Assembly: GCA_903940375.1 (NCBI GenBank)
Contig: CAJAKT010000021.1
Coordinates: 1 to 11,016, forward strand
Direction: 5' to 3'
DNA length: 11,016 bases
DNA from: an uncultured bacterium
GTDB taxonomy: Bacteria; Actinomycetota; Actinomycetes; S36-B12
Under the pieces are notes generated by a model. That model did not search any database. It was not told where the DNA came from and saw nothing but the letters and a program-made list of their open reading frames with translations. The position numbers and the translations under genes were made by a program. Below, in pieces: positions 1 through 8,343 of the stretch (the stretch's first letter is position 1; the number at the start of each line of letters is the position of its first letter).

Positions 1-1985
<1,985 letters not shown>

Positions 1986-1992
1986 TGGCTCG

Positions 1993-2469
1993 GTGCCAGC
2001 GGGTCCGCTGCTGCCAGGGGTGCGGGAGTTCGACCGGCCCCGGGGTCGTCGACCGGCCTGGGCCGGCTGGCTGATCGCCTGCGGCATCGCCCTGGTGGGC
2101 CTTGTCGTGGTTGCCGGCTTCGTGGGAGGCGTCGGTCCGCTGCGCGTACTCGGTCTCTCCACAACTCCGCTCGACACGGTCGGCTACCGAACGACCGAGG
2201 ATGCGACGCTGATCCAGCTCGCCGTTGCCTTGCCGGCGAGCGGCCTGTGCCGTGACGATGCGATCGAGGCGGTCGTGTTCGAGCGGGGTAACCGGGTCGA
2301 GGTCGAGACATCCGTCACGCGGGCGCGCAATGGATCCTGTGCGGTGACGAGCATCGGCGGCGACGTGCGCTGGGCTGATGTGCGGCTGGCGGCTCCTCTG
2401 GGCAGCCGGACGGTGATCCGGACGAGCGACCGCGAGCCGGTGCCGGCCGAGGATCCCGCTACGTCCTAG
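1993..2469 (+). CDS. small single-pass membrane protein of unknown function
   Basis: Not recognised as a named family. The 158-residue product has a basic N-terminus (RPRGRR, 16-20), one strongly hydrophobic helix at about 24-47, and an extracytoplasmic-looking domain of about 110 residues that is probably beta-rich. That domain holds two cysteines, C86 and C116, which could form a disulphide outside the membrane. A positive stretch before the helix suggests an N-in, C-out topology. The chosen start is GTG at 1993, with GGGA at 1979-1982 as a rather distant Shine-Dalgarno. An in-frame GTG at 2020 would shorten it by nine residues without losing the helix. It begins 7 bp after the clpC stop, so it is likely read on the clpC transcript, which does not by itself show shared function. 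Its TAG stop interlocks with the mutY stop on the other strand. That the ORF is real is likely from its codon use and the neat fit between genes; the function is unknown. Confidence 0.75.
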   Translation: MPAGPLLPGVREFDRPRGRRPAWAGWLIACGIALVGLVVVAGFVGGVGPLRVLGLSTTPLDTVGYRTTEDATLIQLAVALPASGLCRDDAIEAVVFERGNRVEVETSVTRARNGSCAVTSIGGDVRWADVRLAAPLGSRTVIRTSDREPVPAEDPATS

Positions 2470-3356
2470 TCCGGTAGGGCGTACCGATTCCGGGCCAGGC
2501 GGGTGACGAGTCCGTCGGAAACCAGTCCGGCAAGGGCGCGCTCACGCTGCTCGTCGTCGGACCAGGCGGCCCGCAGGTGCGCACCGCCCACGGGTGCTGC
2601 GCTGTCGCGCAGGAGCGCCATGATCCGGCCGCGTACCTGGCGATCGCTGCCCTCGTACTGATCCTGGCGAGCGACCGGTGCCTCGACCACCGGCTGCCCT
2701 GCCCGGGTCCATGTGCAGGTGCGCTGGACCGGACACAGGCCGCACGCAGGTCGTCTTGCCGTGCAGACCAGGGCGCCGAACTCCATCACGGCGGCCGACC
2801 ACCGGGCGGCCCGCGCGTGCGACCGGGGCCACAGGGTGTCGGCGCGGTCTCGCTCGGCCGAGGTGATGTGGGCGGTCGGCTGGGCGATGCCGGAGACGGT
2901 CCGTGACACGACCCGGCGGACGTTGGTGTCGAGCACGAGGGAGCGTCGGCCGAAGGCGAAGGCGAGGACCGCGGCCGTCGTGTACTCGCCCACGCCTGGC
3001 AGGGCGCGGAGTGCATCGGGGTCATTCGGAACGGCGCCGCCGTACTGCTCGGTGAGGACGACCGCGCTCTGGTGCAGCCAGCGCGCCCGCCGCGGGTACC
3101 CCAGCCGTCCCCACGCCCGCAGGGCATCCGCGACGCTGTCGCTGGCGAGGGCCTCAGGGGACGGCCACCGGGCCAGCCACGCCTCCCACACCGGCAGCAC
3201 GCGATCGACGGGGGTCTGCTGGAGCATGAACTCGCTGACGAGGACACCCCACGGGGAGGTGTGACGCCACGGCAGGGGCCGCTCATGGACGGCGTACCAC
3301 CGCAGCAGGGCGGCTACCAGCGCGGAGTCCGCCTGCCCCGCCCCGTCACGCGCCAC
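2466..3356 (-). CDS. mutY: A/G-specific adenine DNA glycosylase MutY
   Basis: Removes adenine mispaired with 8-oxoguanine (or G) in base excision repair. The 296 residues show the whole catalytic core of the HhH-GPD family: catalytic Glu in SEFMLQQT (E42), helix-hairpin-helix LPGVGEYT at 119-126, catalytic Asp in VLDTNVRR (D143), and a [4Fe-4S] ligand set C198-x6-C205-x2-C208-x5-C214 with exact MutY/Nth spacing. The SEFMLQQT signature favours MutY over endonuclease III. After the cluster only about 80 residues remain. They look like a small winged-helix-type domain (about 242-294), not the NUDIX-like 8-oxoG-reading domain of the 350-residue E. coli enzyme. As I recall, mycobacterial MutY has the same short tail. 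The start is GTG at 3356, with no convincing Shine-Dalgarno. Convergent with the upstream membrane gene (stops overlap) and divergent from the gene at 3371 by only 14 bp, so its promoter must lie inside that gene. Confidence 0.96.
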   Translation of the reverse strand: MARDGAGQADSALVAALLRWYAVHERPLPWRHTSPWGVLVSEFMLQQTPVDRVLPVWEAWLARWPSPEALASDSVADALRAWGRLGYPRRARWLHQSAVVLTEQYGGAVPNDPDALRALPGVGEYTTAAVLAFAFGRRSLVLDTNVRRVVSRTVSGIAQPTAHITSAERDRADTLWPRSHARAARWSAAVMEFGALVCTARRPACGLCPVQRTCTWTRAGQPVVEAPVARQDQYEGSDRQVRGRIMALLRDSAAPVGGAHLRAAWSDDEQRERALAGLVSDGLVTRLARNRYALPD

Positions 3357-3358
3357 GC

Positions 3359-3363
3359 AGGGA
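3359..3363 (+). promoter_or_regulatory. Shine-Dalgarno for the gene at 3371
   Basis: AGGGA followed by a 7-nt spacer and ATG 3371. It supports the upstream start over GTG 3404. It lies in the 14-bp gap between the divergent starts of mutY and this gene. The competing reading is a leaderless start at GTG 3404 (see the box at 3392-3397). Confidence 0.45.
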
Positions 3364-3370
3364 TCGTGTC

Positions 3371-4042
3371 ATGATCGATTCCGCCTCGCAGTACCGTGTC
3401 CCCGTGAGTACGTTCATGCGGCCGAGCGGCCCCGAGCCCGCCTCGGTGTACTGGATCCGTCGAGGCGCCATCGTTCTCGTGGTCATCACCGTCATCGTCG
3501 CACTGTGGTGGCTGGCGGGCTCGCTCCTCGGCGGCGGATCCGACACTGCCGCCTCAGGTGACGGCCAGCCGTCGGCGACGTCATCGGCAGTGCCGGAGTC
3601 CTCCGCGAGTGCTGTCGCCTCGACGACACCCGCGGGTGACCCGATCGAATGCCTCGACTCGGCCATCAAGGTCGAGGCGACCACGGATTCCTCGACGTAT
3701 CCCGTCGGCTCGACGCCGAGGCTTAACCTGACCATCACGAACATCGGCACGATCACGTGCACCCGCGATGTGGGGCCGAAGGCCAACGAACTCGAGATCA
3801 CCTCGGGCGGATACCACGTCTGGTCCTCTGACGACTGCAACGCCAGCGGCAAGAGCAAGGTGACGACATTGGAGGCCGGTGACAAGGTGGCTTCGAGCAT
3901 CACCTGGGACGGGCGCCTGAGCCAGAAGGGCTGCCCCAACGGACAGGGCGCGGCCGCGAAGCCCGGTCGCTACGACCTGGTCGGACGCAATGGCTCGGTG
4001 ACGAGTGACCCGACGCCCTTCGCCCTGACCTCGGCCAACTGA
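3371..4042 (+). CDS. membrane-anchored extracytoplasmic protein, four cysteines, unknown function
   Basis: Function not recognised. The 223-residue product has a short cytoplasmic N-terminus, one transmembrane helix at about 33-52, a low-complexity Ser/Thr/Ala/Pro linker at about 57-90 of cell-wall-spanning type, and a C-terminal domain of about 130 residues. That domain looks Ig-like or beta-sandwich: a stretch of alternating hydrophobics (RLNLTITNIG), a GDK turn and a closing GRYDL strand. Four cysteines (C94, C130, C156, C188) all lie outside and could make two disulphides. No lipobox is seen. Start choice: ATG 3371 has AGGGA at 3359-3363 with a 7-nt spacer; GTG 3404 and ATG 3416 are in-frame alternatives. 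It sits between mutY and disA as a convergent or divergent membrane gene, the position that Rv3587c occupies in M. tuberculosis by my recollection. A homologous role is therefore an inference from synteny. Confidence 0.85.
   Translation: MIDSASQYRVPVSTFMRPSGPEPASVYWIRRGAIVLVVITVIVALWWLAGSLLGGGSDTAASGDGQPSATSSAVPESSASAVASTTPAGDPIECLDSAIKVEATTDSSTYPVGSTPRLNLTITNIGTITCTRDVGPKANELEITSGGYHVWSSDDCNASGKSKVTTLEAGDKVASSITWDGRLSQKGCPNGQGAAAKPGRYDLVGRNGSVTSDPTPFALTSAN
3392..3397 (+). promoter_or_regulatory. possible -10 box (TANNNT) for a leaderless start at GTG 3404
   Basis: TACCGT fits TANNNT and ends 6 nt before GTG 3404, a geometry typical of leaderless actinobacterial transcripts. If used, the protein would start VSTFMRPS and be 212 residues, still with its helix. 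There is no clear -35, and such a hexamer is expected fairly often by chance, so this is only an alternative start model. Confidence 0.2.
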
Positions 4043-4049
4043 CTGGGAC

Positions 4050-4064
4050 GTAGCAGGCGGCTAC
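4050..4064. terminator. short stem-loop between convergent genes
   Basis: GTAGC and GCTAC form a perfect 5-bp stem around a 5-nt loop (AGGCG). It fills most of the 18-bp gap between the stop at 4040-4042 and the disA stop, and overlaps the latter. No U-run follows on either strand, so a classical intrinsic terminator is not supported. It could be a weak bidirectional end signal or chance. Confidence 0.2.
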
Positions 4065-5149
4065 ACGAACCGGTCGAGAATGCTGGCCTCAGCGAGTCGC
4101 GACAGGCCGTCTCGAACCGATCGGGCCCGGGCCTCACCGACGCCTTCGACCTGCTGCAGATCCTCCGTTGTTGCGGCCAGCAGTTTCTGCAGACCGCCGA
4201 AGTGGCCGACGATTCGGTCGTTGATGATCTCCGGCAGGCGGGGTACGCGGGCGAGCAGCCGGAAGCCGCGGGGTGTCACGGTCGACTCAAGAACCTCGGC
4301 AGAGTCAGCGAACCCGAAGGTGGCACCGACCTTCACGAGGTCGAGCAGATCCTGCTCGGACAGGCCATCCAGGGATTCGATGGCACGCTCCACACCCCGA
4401 CGGCGCCGGTTGTTCGCCGAGACGAGGTAGTCGCGGATGAGCAGGACGCGGTCGATGTCGACGCCGGCAACCAGCTCGTTCAGCTGCAATGACAGCAGTC
4501 GTCCCTCAGTGCCCAGCTCCACGACGTAGTTGTCGACCTCGCGCCGGATCCGGCGGACCATCTCGCCGCGCTGCGCGACGATGCAGACATCGCGCACCGT
4601 GACGAGGTTCTCGATCTCGAGCGCCGAGAGCGTGCCGCTGACCTCGTCGAGGCGCGACTTGTAGCGCTCCAGGGTGGCCAGGCCCTGGTTCGCGCGCGAC
4701 AGGATCTCGCCCGAGTCCTCGAGCACGTGACGTCGGCCGTCGACGTAGATCGCGATGATGTTCATGGACTTGCTGACGCTGATCACGGGGTGCCGGGTCT
4801 GCCGGGAAACGCGATCCGCTGTGCGGTGCCGCGTGCCGGTCTCGTCAGTAGGGAGGCCCGGGTCGGGCATCAGCTGAACGGCGGCGCGCATGATCGTCTG
4901 GGCGCCATCGTCGACGATGATCGCGCCATCCATCTTCGAGAGCTCACGGAGCCGAGTGGCGGAGAAGGCGACGTCGAGGACGAAGCCGCCGTTGGCGACC
5001 TGCTCAACCAGTCGGTCCCACCCGAGCACGATGAGGGCGCCGGTGCGCCCGCGCAGGATGCGCTCGAGACCGTCGCGGAGTGCAGTTCCCGGCGCCACCA
5101 TGGCCAGGACCTCGCGGATGCGGATATCGGGTGCTGGATCTGTGGTCAT
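4061..5149 (-). CDS. disA: DNA integrity scanning protein DisA, diadenylate cyclase
   Basis: Condenses two ATP into cyclic di-AMP, and in its family moves along DNA, stalling at branched structures. The 362 residues match the usual length of about 360. Seen in order: N-terminal DAC domain (about 10-145) with the DGA motif at 74-76 and the RHR motif in GTRHRTA at 105-111, both parts of the catalytic site; a helical spine at about 150-290; and a C-terminal helix-hairpin-helix DNA-binding domain at about 315-352 with EGVGEARA at 335-342. All signature residues are present, so an active enzyme is expected. The ATG at 5149 overlaps the radA stop in ATGA. A purine-rich GGGGAG (5154-5159) sits 4 nt before it, giving both coupling and its own ribosome site. 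RadA is its known partner and is reported to inhibit DisA activity in mycobacteria, so coupled translation makes sense. The gene ends 18 bp from a convergent membrane gene. Confidence 0.97.
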   Translation of the reverse strand: MTTDPAPDIRIREVLAMVAPGTALRDGLERILRGRTGALIVLGWDRLVEQVANGGFVLDVAFSATRLRELSKMDGAIIVDDGAQTIMRAAVQLMPDPGLPTDETGTRHRTADRVSRQTRHPVISVSKSMNIIAIYVDGRRHVLEDSGEILSRANQGLATLERYKSRLDEVSGTLSALEIENLVTVRDVCIVAQRGEMVRRIRREVDNYVVELGTEGRLLSLQLNELVAGVDIDRVLLIRDYLVSANNRRRRGVERAIESLDGLSEQDLLDLVKVGATFGFADSAEVLESTVTPRGFRLLARVPRLPEIINDRIVGHFGGLQKLLAATTEDLQQVEGVGEARARSVRDGLSRLAEASILDRFV

Positions 5150-6561
5150 GACTCTCCCCGTCGGGTGGCGACCGGCGCCGATGCGCGGGCCAGTTGCTGA
5201 GCTGTGGCGATTGCCTCATGGATGGATCCGACCTCGTGCATGCGCATTCCGCTGGGCACTGCACTGGGCGTGCCGCGGGCGCGCAGCGCGCGGGTGGGGG
5301 CGATGACGTCGGTGAAGCCGAGCCGCCCGGCCTCGGCAAGTCGTCGGTCGAGCGACGAGATGGGGCGAACATCGCCGGCGAGCCCGATTTCGCCGAATGC
5401 GACCAGGCCCGCGGGGAGCGGAACATCGGAGACGCTGCTGGCGATGGCGAGCGCCACGGCCATATCGGTGGCCGGCTCGGTGAGTCGCACGCCGCCGACC
5501 GTCGCGACGAAGCAGTCAGCCGTTGCGAGTTTCACGCCAGCGCGGCGTTCGAGAACGCCCAGCATCATCGCGATGCGTGATGAGTCGAGCCCGCTCGTGA
5601 CCCGACGCGGCTGCGGAGCCGACGAGGGCGCGATGAGTGCCTGGACCTCGGCGATGAGTGGACGGCGACCCTCCATGGTGACGGTGACACAGGTGCCGGG
5701 CGCCATCTCGCGGCGGTCGCCGAGGAAGAGCCCACTGGGGTCGGAGAGGCCGACGATGCCGTCGTCGACGAGTTCGAAGCAGCCGATCTCGTCGGCTGCG
5801 CCGAACCGGTTCTTGACGGCCCGGACGAGGCGGAGCGGACCCTGCCGATCGCCCTCGAAGTGCAGGACGACGTCGACGAGGTGCTCGAGGGTGCGAGGTC
5901 CGGCGACGGAACCGTCCTTGGTCACATGGCCGACGAGGACGATCGTGATGTCTCGGGCCTTCGCTACCGCAATGAGGGAGGCCGCGACCTCCTTCACCTG
6001 CGTGACACCGCCCGCAGCACCCTCGATCTCGGCGCTCGAGATGGTCTGCACGGAGTCCAGGACGAGCAGGCTCGGACCGATGGCATCGATCTGTCCCAGC
6101 ACGGCACCGAGGTCGGTCTCAGCAGCGAGGAACAGGTCGTCGGCCACCGCATCGATCCGCTCGGCCCGCAGGCGTACCTGTGCGGCCGACTCCTCGCCCG
6201 TGACGTACAGGGCGGTATGCCCGCTGCGGGCCCACGCTGCGGCCGTCTCGAGGAGCAGCGTGGACTTGCCGACCCCCGGCTCACCTGCGAGCAGCAGTAC
6301 CGCGCCCGGCACGAACCCGCCACCGAGCACCCGGTCGAGTTCGTCGATGCCGGTGGGGACAGCCCGGGCAGTCGCGACATCGACCTCGCCGATTCGTACG
6401 GCCGGAGTGCGGGTGACGGCAGCCGCCGTGGTTCGGGCACGTGGTGCGCCGACTTCCTCGACGGTGCCCCATGCCTGGCACTCACCGCAGCGGCCAACCC
6501 ATTTCGGGGAGGTCCAGCCGCAGTCGCTGCACCGGTACGGGATGACCTGAGCGCGTGCCAT
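5146..6561 (-). CDS. radA: DNA repair protein RadA (Sms)
   Basis: RecA-like ATPase that promotes branch migration and processing of recombination intermediates. Its 471 residues are normal for the family (about 460-480). In order: N-terminal C4 zinc finger C11-x2-C14...C25-x2-C28; RecA-type ATPase core with Walker A GEPGVGKST at 93-101 and Walker B LLVLD ending D169; the RadA-specific KNRFG motif at 250-254; and a C-terminal Lon-protease-like domain at about 300-460. That domain is structural in this family, with no expectation of proteolysis. All motifs are intact. The ATG at 6561 lies 5 bp after the stop of the cysteine-cluster gene and has only a weak purine stretch before it, so translational coupling to the upstream gene is likely. 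It overlaps disA downstream by 4 bp. Transcription probably begins in the 88-bp gap at 7326-7413. Confidence 0.97.
   Translation of the reverse strand: MARAQVIPYRCSDCGWTSPKWVGRCGECQAWGTVEEVGAPRARTTAAAVTRTPAVRIGEVDVATARAVPTGIDELDRVLGGGFVPGAVLLLAGEPGVGKSTLLLETAAAWARSGHTALYVTGEESAAQVRLRAERIDAVADDLFLAAETDLGAVLGQIDAIGPSLLVLDSVQTISSAEIEGAAGGVTQVKEVAASLIAVAKARDITIVLVGHVTKDGSVAGPRTLEHLVDVVLHFEGDRQGPLRLVRAVKNRFGAADEIGCFELVDDGIVGLSDPSGLFLGDRREMAPGTCVTVTMEGRRPLIAEVQALIAPSSAPQPRRVTSGLDSSRIAMMLGVLERRAGVKLATADCFVATVGGVRLTEPATDMAVALAIASSVSDVPLPAGLVAFGEIGLAGDVRPISSLDRRLAEAGRLGFTDVIAPTRALRARGTPSAVPSGMRMHEVGSIHEAIATAQQLARASAPVATRRGES
5154..5159 (-). promoter_or_regulatory. ribosome binding site of disA
   Basis: On the minus strand GGGGAG lies 4 nt before the disA ATG, inside the last codons of radA. 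It is the clearest Shine-Dalgarno on this operon and means disA may be translated both by coupling (ATGA overlap) and by direct initiation. Confidence 0.5.
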
Positions 6562-6566
6562 ATCCG

Positions 6567-7325
6567 CTACCGAGGATCAGCCGGGTGCGGTGAGAGTCCG
6601 AGGTCGAATCGACCCTGCTCGAGCAGGAGCACGCGCGCTCGGCACAGTCGCGCCAGCTCGTCGTAGGCGGCCTGCCCGATCAGGGCGACGATCTCATCTC
6701 GGCCCGACTCGAAGACCGGCTCGGTACCGACATGCGCATCGGTGTTCGCGGTGCAGTACCACGGGAAGTCGTGGCCGCCGGGACCCCAGTCCTGCCGCTG
6801 GTACTCGCCGAGCACGATGACCAGGTACTCGGTGCCGTCCTCGATCGTGCGGTTCTCGTATGAACGACGAAGGGGAAGCTGCCAGCACACCTCGGGCTTG
6901 GTCTCGATGAAGGACACTCCCTCGGCACTGGCGAGGTGGTGCAGCGCGCAGCCATAGCCGCCCGCGAAGTCCGCGTCATTGTGGAAGATGCAGGCACCCT
7001 TGACGACTCGGGTCTTCTCCTCGCCGTCCTCCTTCTCGGTCCAGCCCTTGCGGGTGCCGGTGCGGTGGTGCTGCCACAACTCGGGGGTGAGCTTCTCGAC
7101 CCAGGCGGTGACCCGCTTGCGGTCCTTCTTCTCGGAGAAGTGGGCCCCATGGACGCAGCAGCCGGCGTCCGGGCGCGATGCGTCGATGCCCTGGCAGCCC
7201 CGGCCGAAGATGCAGGTCCATCGGGAGGTCAGCCAGGTCAGATCCGCCTTGATGAGGTGCGCGGAATCAGCCGGGTCGACGAACTCGACCCACTGTCGGG
7301 GGAAACCAAGCATCACCTCTGGCAT
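6567..7325 (-). CDS. cysteine-cluster protein, DUF3109/YkgJ-like, function unknown
   Basis: A 252-residue soluble protein with nine cysteines. Seven sit in two groups: C38-x5-C44-x11-C56-C57 near the N-terminus, then C112 (CIFH), C126 (GCALHH) and C147 (KPEVCWQLP). The order 'C-C-CC, then C-[FI]..., GC-A-, KP--C--P' recalls DUF3109 and YkgJ-type cysteine-cluster proteins, proposed to bind iron-sulphur or zinc. C191 (PWYC) and C228 are further candidates. No membrane segment or signal peptide is seen. The assignment rests on pattern memory, not an alignment. The ATG at 7325 is chosen because it is the first in frame and follows both a purine stretch (AGGGTGG) and a TANNNT box; an ATG four codons later is possible. 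It is the first gene of an operon with radA (5-bp gap) and disA, which suggests a role linked to redox state or DNA damage. Its position divergent from ppx resembles that of Rv0495c beside Rv0496, from memory. Confidence 0.8.
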   Translation of the reverse strand: MPEVMLGFPRQWVEFVDPADSAHLIKADLTWLTSRWTCIFGRGCQGIDASRPDAGCCVHGAHFSEKKDRKRVTAWVEKLTPELWQHHRTGTRKGWTEKEDGEEKTRVVKGACIFHNDADFAGGYGCALHHLASAEGVSFIETKPEVCWQLPLRRSYENRTIEDGTEYLVIVLGEYQRQDWGPGGHDFPWYCTANTDAHVGTEPVFESGRDEIVALIGQAAYDELARLCRARVLLLEQGRFDLGLSPHPADPR

Positions 7326-7331
7326 GACGCC

Positions 7332-7354
7332 ACCCTACGTGGTGACGCCGACGA
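7332..7354 (-). promoter_or_regulatory. candidate RecA-independent DNA-damage promoter (RecA-NDp / PafBC type)
   Basis: Read on the minus strand, TCGTCGGCG (7354-7346), an 8-nt spacer and TAGGGT (7337-7332) fit the mycobacterial damage promoter pattern TTGTCRGTG-N8-TANNNT. Seven of nine upstream positions match, both mismatches are T to C, and the spacing is exact. The -10 box ends 6 nt before the ATG at 7325, so the transcript would be leaderless or nearly so. The consensus comes from memory of mycobacterial work. In GC-rich DNA a 7/9 hit is weaker evidence than it looks, but the genes controlled (radA, disA) fit the regulon. Confidence 0.4.
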
Positions 7355-7400
7355 CATCACCGAAGTCGGTGCCATGCTGCGCGTCGATCGCGGGTGCCGA

Positions 7401-7406
7401 TAGTTT
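7401..7406 (+). promoter_or_regulatory. -10 box (TAGTTT) for a leaderless ppx transcript
   Basis: TAGTTT fits TANNNT and lies in the most AT-rich patch of the gap. Seven nucleotides separate it from GTG 7414, so transcription would be expected to start at or beside the start codon. There is no Shine-Dalgarno before that GTG, which agrees with leaderless translation. No good -35 is visible 17 bp upstream, and the damage-type upstream motif is absent here. Confidence 0.45.
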
Positions 7407-7413
7407 TCGACCT

Positions 7414-8343
7414 GTGCGACTTGGAGTTCTCGACCTCGGCTCGAACACTGTCCATCTGCTGCTCGTGGACGCCCACTACGGGGCGGCACCGGTGCCGGCA
7501 TCGAAGCTGAAGATGCCGCTGCGCCTGTCCGAGCACCTTGGCAGCGACGGCAGCGTCGATGAGGTGGCCATCGCCCAGCTCGTCGATTTCGTCAGCCGGG
7601 GCCAGCGGCTCGCTGAGGACAAGGGCGCCACCGCGATCATGGCCTTCGCCACGTCGGCCATCCGAGAGGCGACCAATGGCGAGGAGGTCCTCTCGCGGGT
7701 GCGCACGGAGACGGGGCTGGAGATTCAGGTCCTCTCCGGTGAGGACGAGGCCCGGATGACCTTCCTCGCGGTCCGACGCTGGTTCGGCTGGTCGAGCGGA
7801 CGGATTCTGGGCCTGGACATCGGCGGAGGGTCTCTGGAGATCGCCTCGGGCACCGACGAGGAGCCGGATGTGGCGGTGTCCGTCCCGCTCGGAGCCGGGC
7901 GGCTGACCCGGGATTTCCTTGGCGGTGACCCGCCGGATGCGGAGTCCGTCAGGGCGCTGCGGCGTCATGTGCGCGCGAGTATCGCGGAGGTGGTCGCTCG
8001 TGTGCGTCGAGTGGGCGAGCCCCGTATCGCCGTCGCAACATCGAAGACCTTCCGTCAGCTCGCCCGCATCGCGGGGGCCGCGCCATCGAGCGAGGGCATT
8101 CACACTCGCCGCGTCCTTCGCGTCGAGGACCTCCGGGAGATCGCCCCGAGGCTTGCGGCCATGACGGCGGTTGAGCGCAGCAAGATTCCGGGCGTGTCCG
8201 AGGGCCGCTCGGAGCAGATGGTTGCCGGCGCGATCGTCGCCGAGGCCGCCATGGACCTGTTCGAGCTGGAGGAGCTGGTCGTCTGCCCCTGGGCGCTGCG
8301 TGAGGGGATCATCCTGCATCGCATGGACGGCCTGCCTCTATGA
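7414..8343 (+). CDS. ppx: exopolyphosphatase / pppGpp phosphohydrolase (Ppx/GppA family)
   Basis: ASKHA-fold enzyme that removes terminal phosphate from polyphosphate or from pppGpp. The 309-residue product has the N-terminal phosphate loop DLGSNT at 7-12, the conserved FATSAIREA block at 78-86, the catalytic-Glu region GEDEAR at 109-114 and the second phosphate loop DIGGGSLE at 135-142. It lacks the long C-terminal HD-like domain of the roughly 500-residue E. coli enzyme, so it is the short actinobacterial form like Rv0496. Polyphosphate rather than pppGpp is the likelier substrate by that comparison, but sequence alone does not decide. The start is GTG 7414, because the family N-terminus ([11 protein letters not shown]) begins exactly there; the open frame runs further upstream but as antisense of the neighbour. 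It overlaps the ATPase gene in ATGA and is the first gene of a coupled three-gene operon. Confidence 0.93.
   Translation: MRLGVLDLGSNTVHLLLVDAHYGAAPVPASKLKMPLRLSEHLGSDGSVDEVAIAQLVDFVSRGQRLAEDKGATAIMAFATSAIREATNGEEVLSRVRTETGLEIQVLSGEDEARMTFLAVRRWFGWSSGRILGLDIGGGSLEIASGTDEEPDVAVSVPLGAGRLTRDFLGGDPPDAESVRALRRHVRASIAEVVARVRRVGEPRIAVATSKTFRQLARIAGAAPSSEGIHTRRVLRVEDLREIAPRLAAMTAVERSKIPGVSEGRSEQMVAGAIVAEAAMDLFELEELVVCPWALREGIILHRMDGLPL

Larger units (their letters stand above)
7326..7413. promoter_or_regulatory. divergent promoter region, the only sizeable intergenic gap in the window
   Basis: This 88-bp stretch separates the minus-strand cysteine-cluster/radA/disA operon from the plus-strand ppx/ATPase/isomerase operon. 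Every other junction here is 18 bp or less, so both operons' main promoters probably lie in it. It has one candidate promoter at each end, and a conspicuous AT-rich patch next to ppx. No full LexA box was found. Confidence 0.7.

Noticed and set aside
2472..2486. CGGTA/TACCG hairpin just inside the mutY 3' end
   Set aside because: Only a 5-bp stem with no U-run, and it lies in the last mutY codons. Too weak to call a terminator.
5204..6550. A 448-codon open frame on the plus strand opposite radA
   Set aside because: Ser/Arg/Pro/Thr-rich low-complexity translation with no motif, while radA on the other strand has every family motif.
7395..7410. Possible LexA (SOS) box in the divergent gap
   Set aside because: The left half TCGAAA is plausible, but the right half reads TCGGCA where GTTCGA is needed, so there is no palindrome.
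6979..7413. A 145-codon upstream extension of ppx to an ATG at 6979
   Set aside because: The extension is antisense to the cysteine-cluster gene, and the Ppx/GppA family N-terminus begins precisely at GTG 7414.
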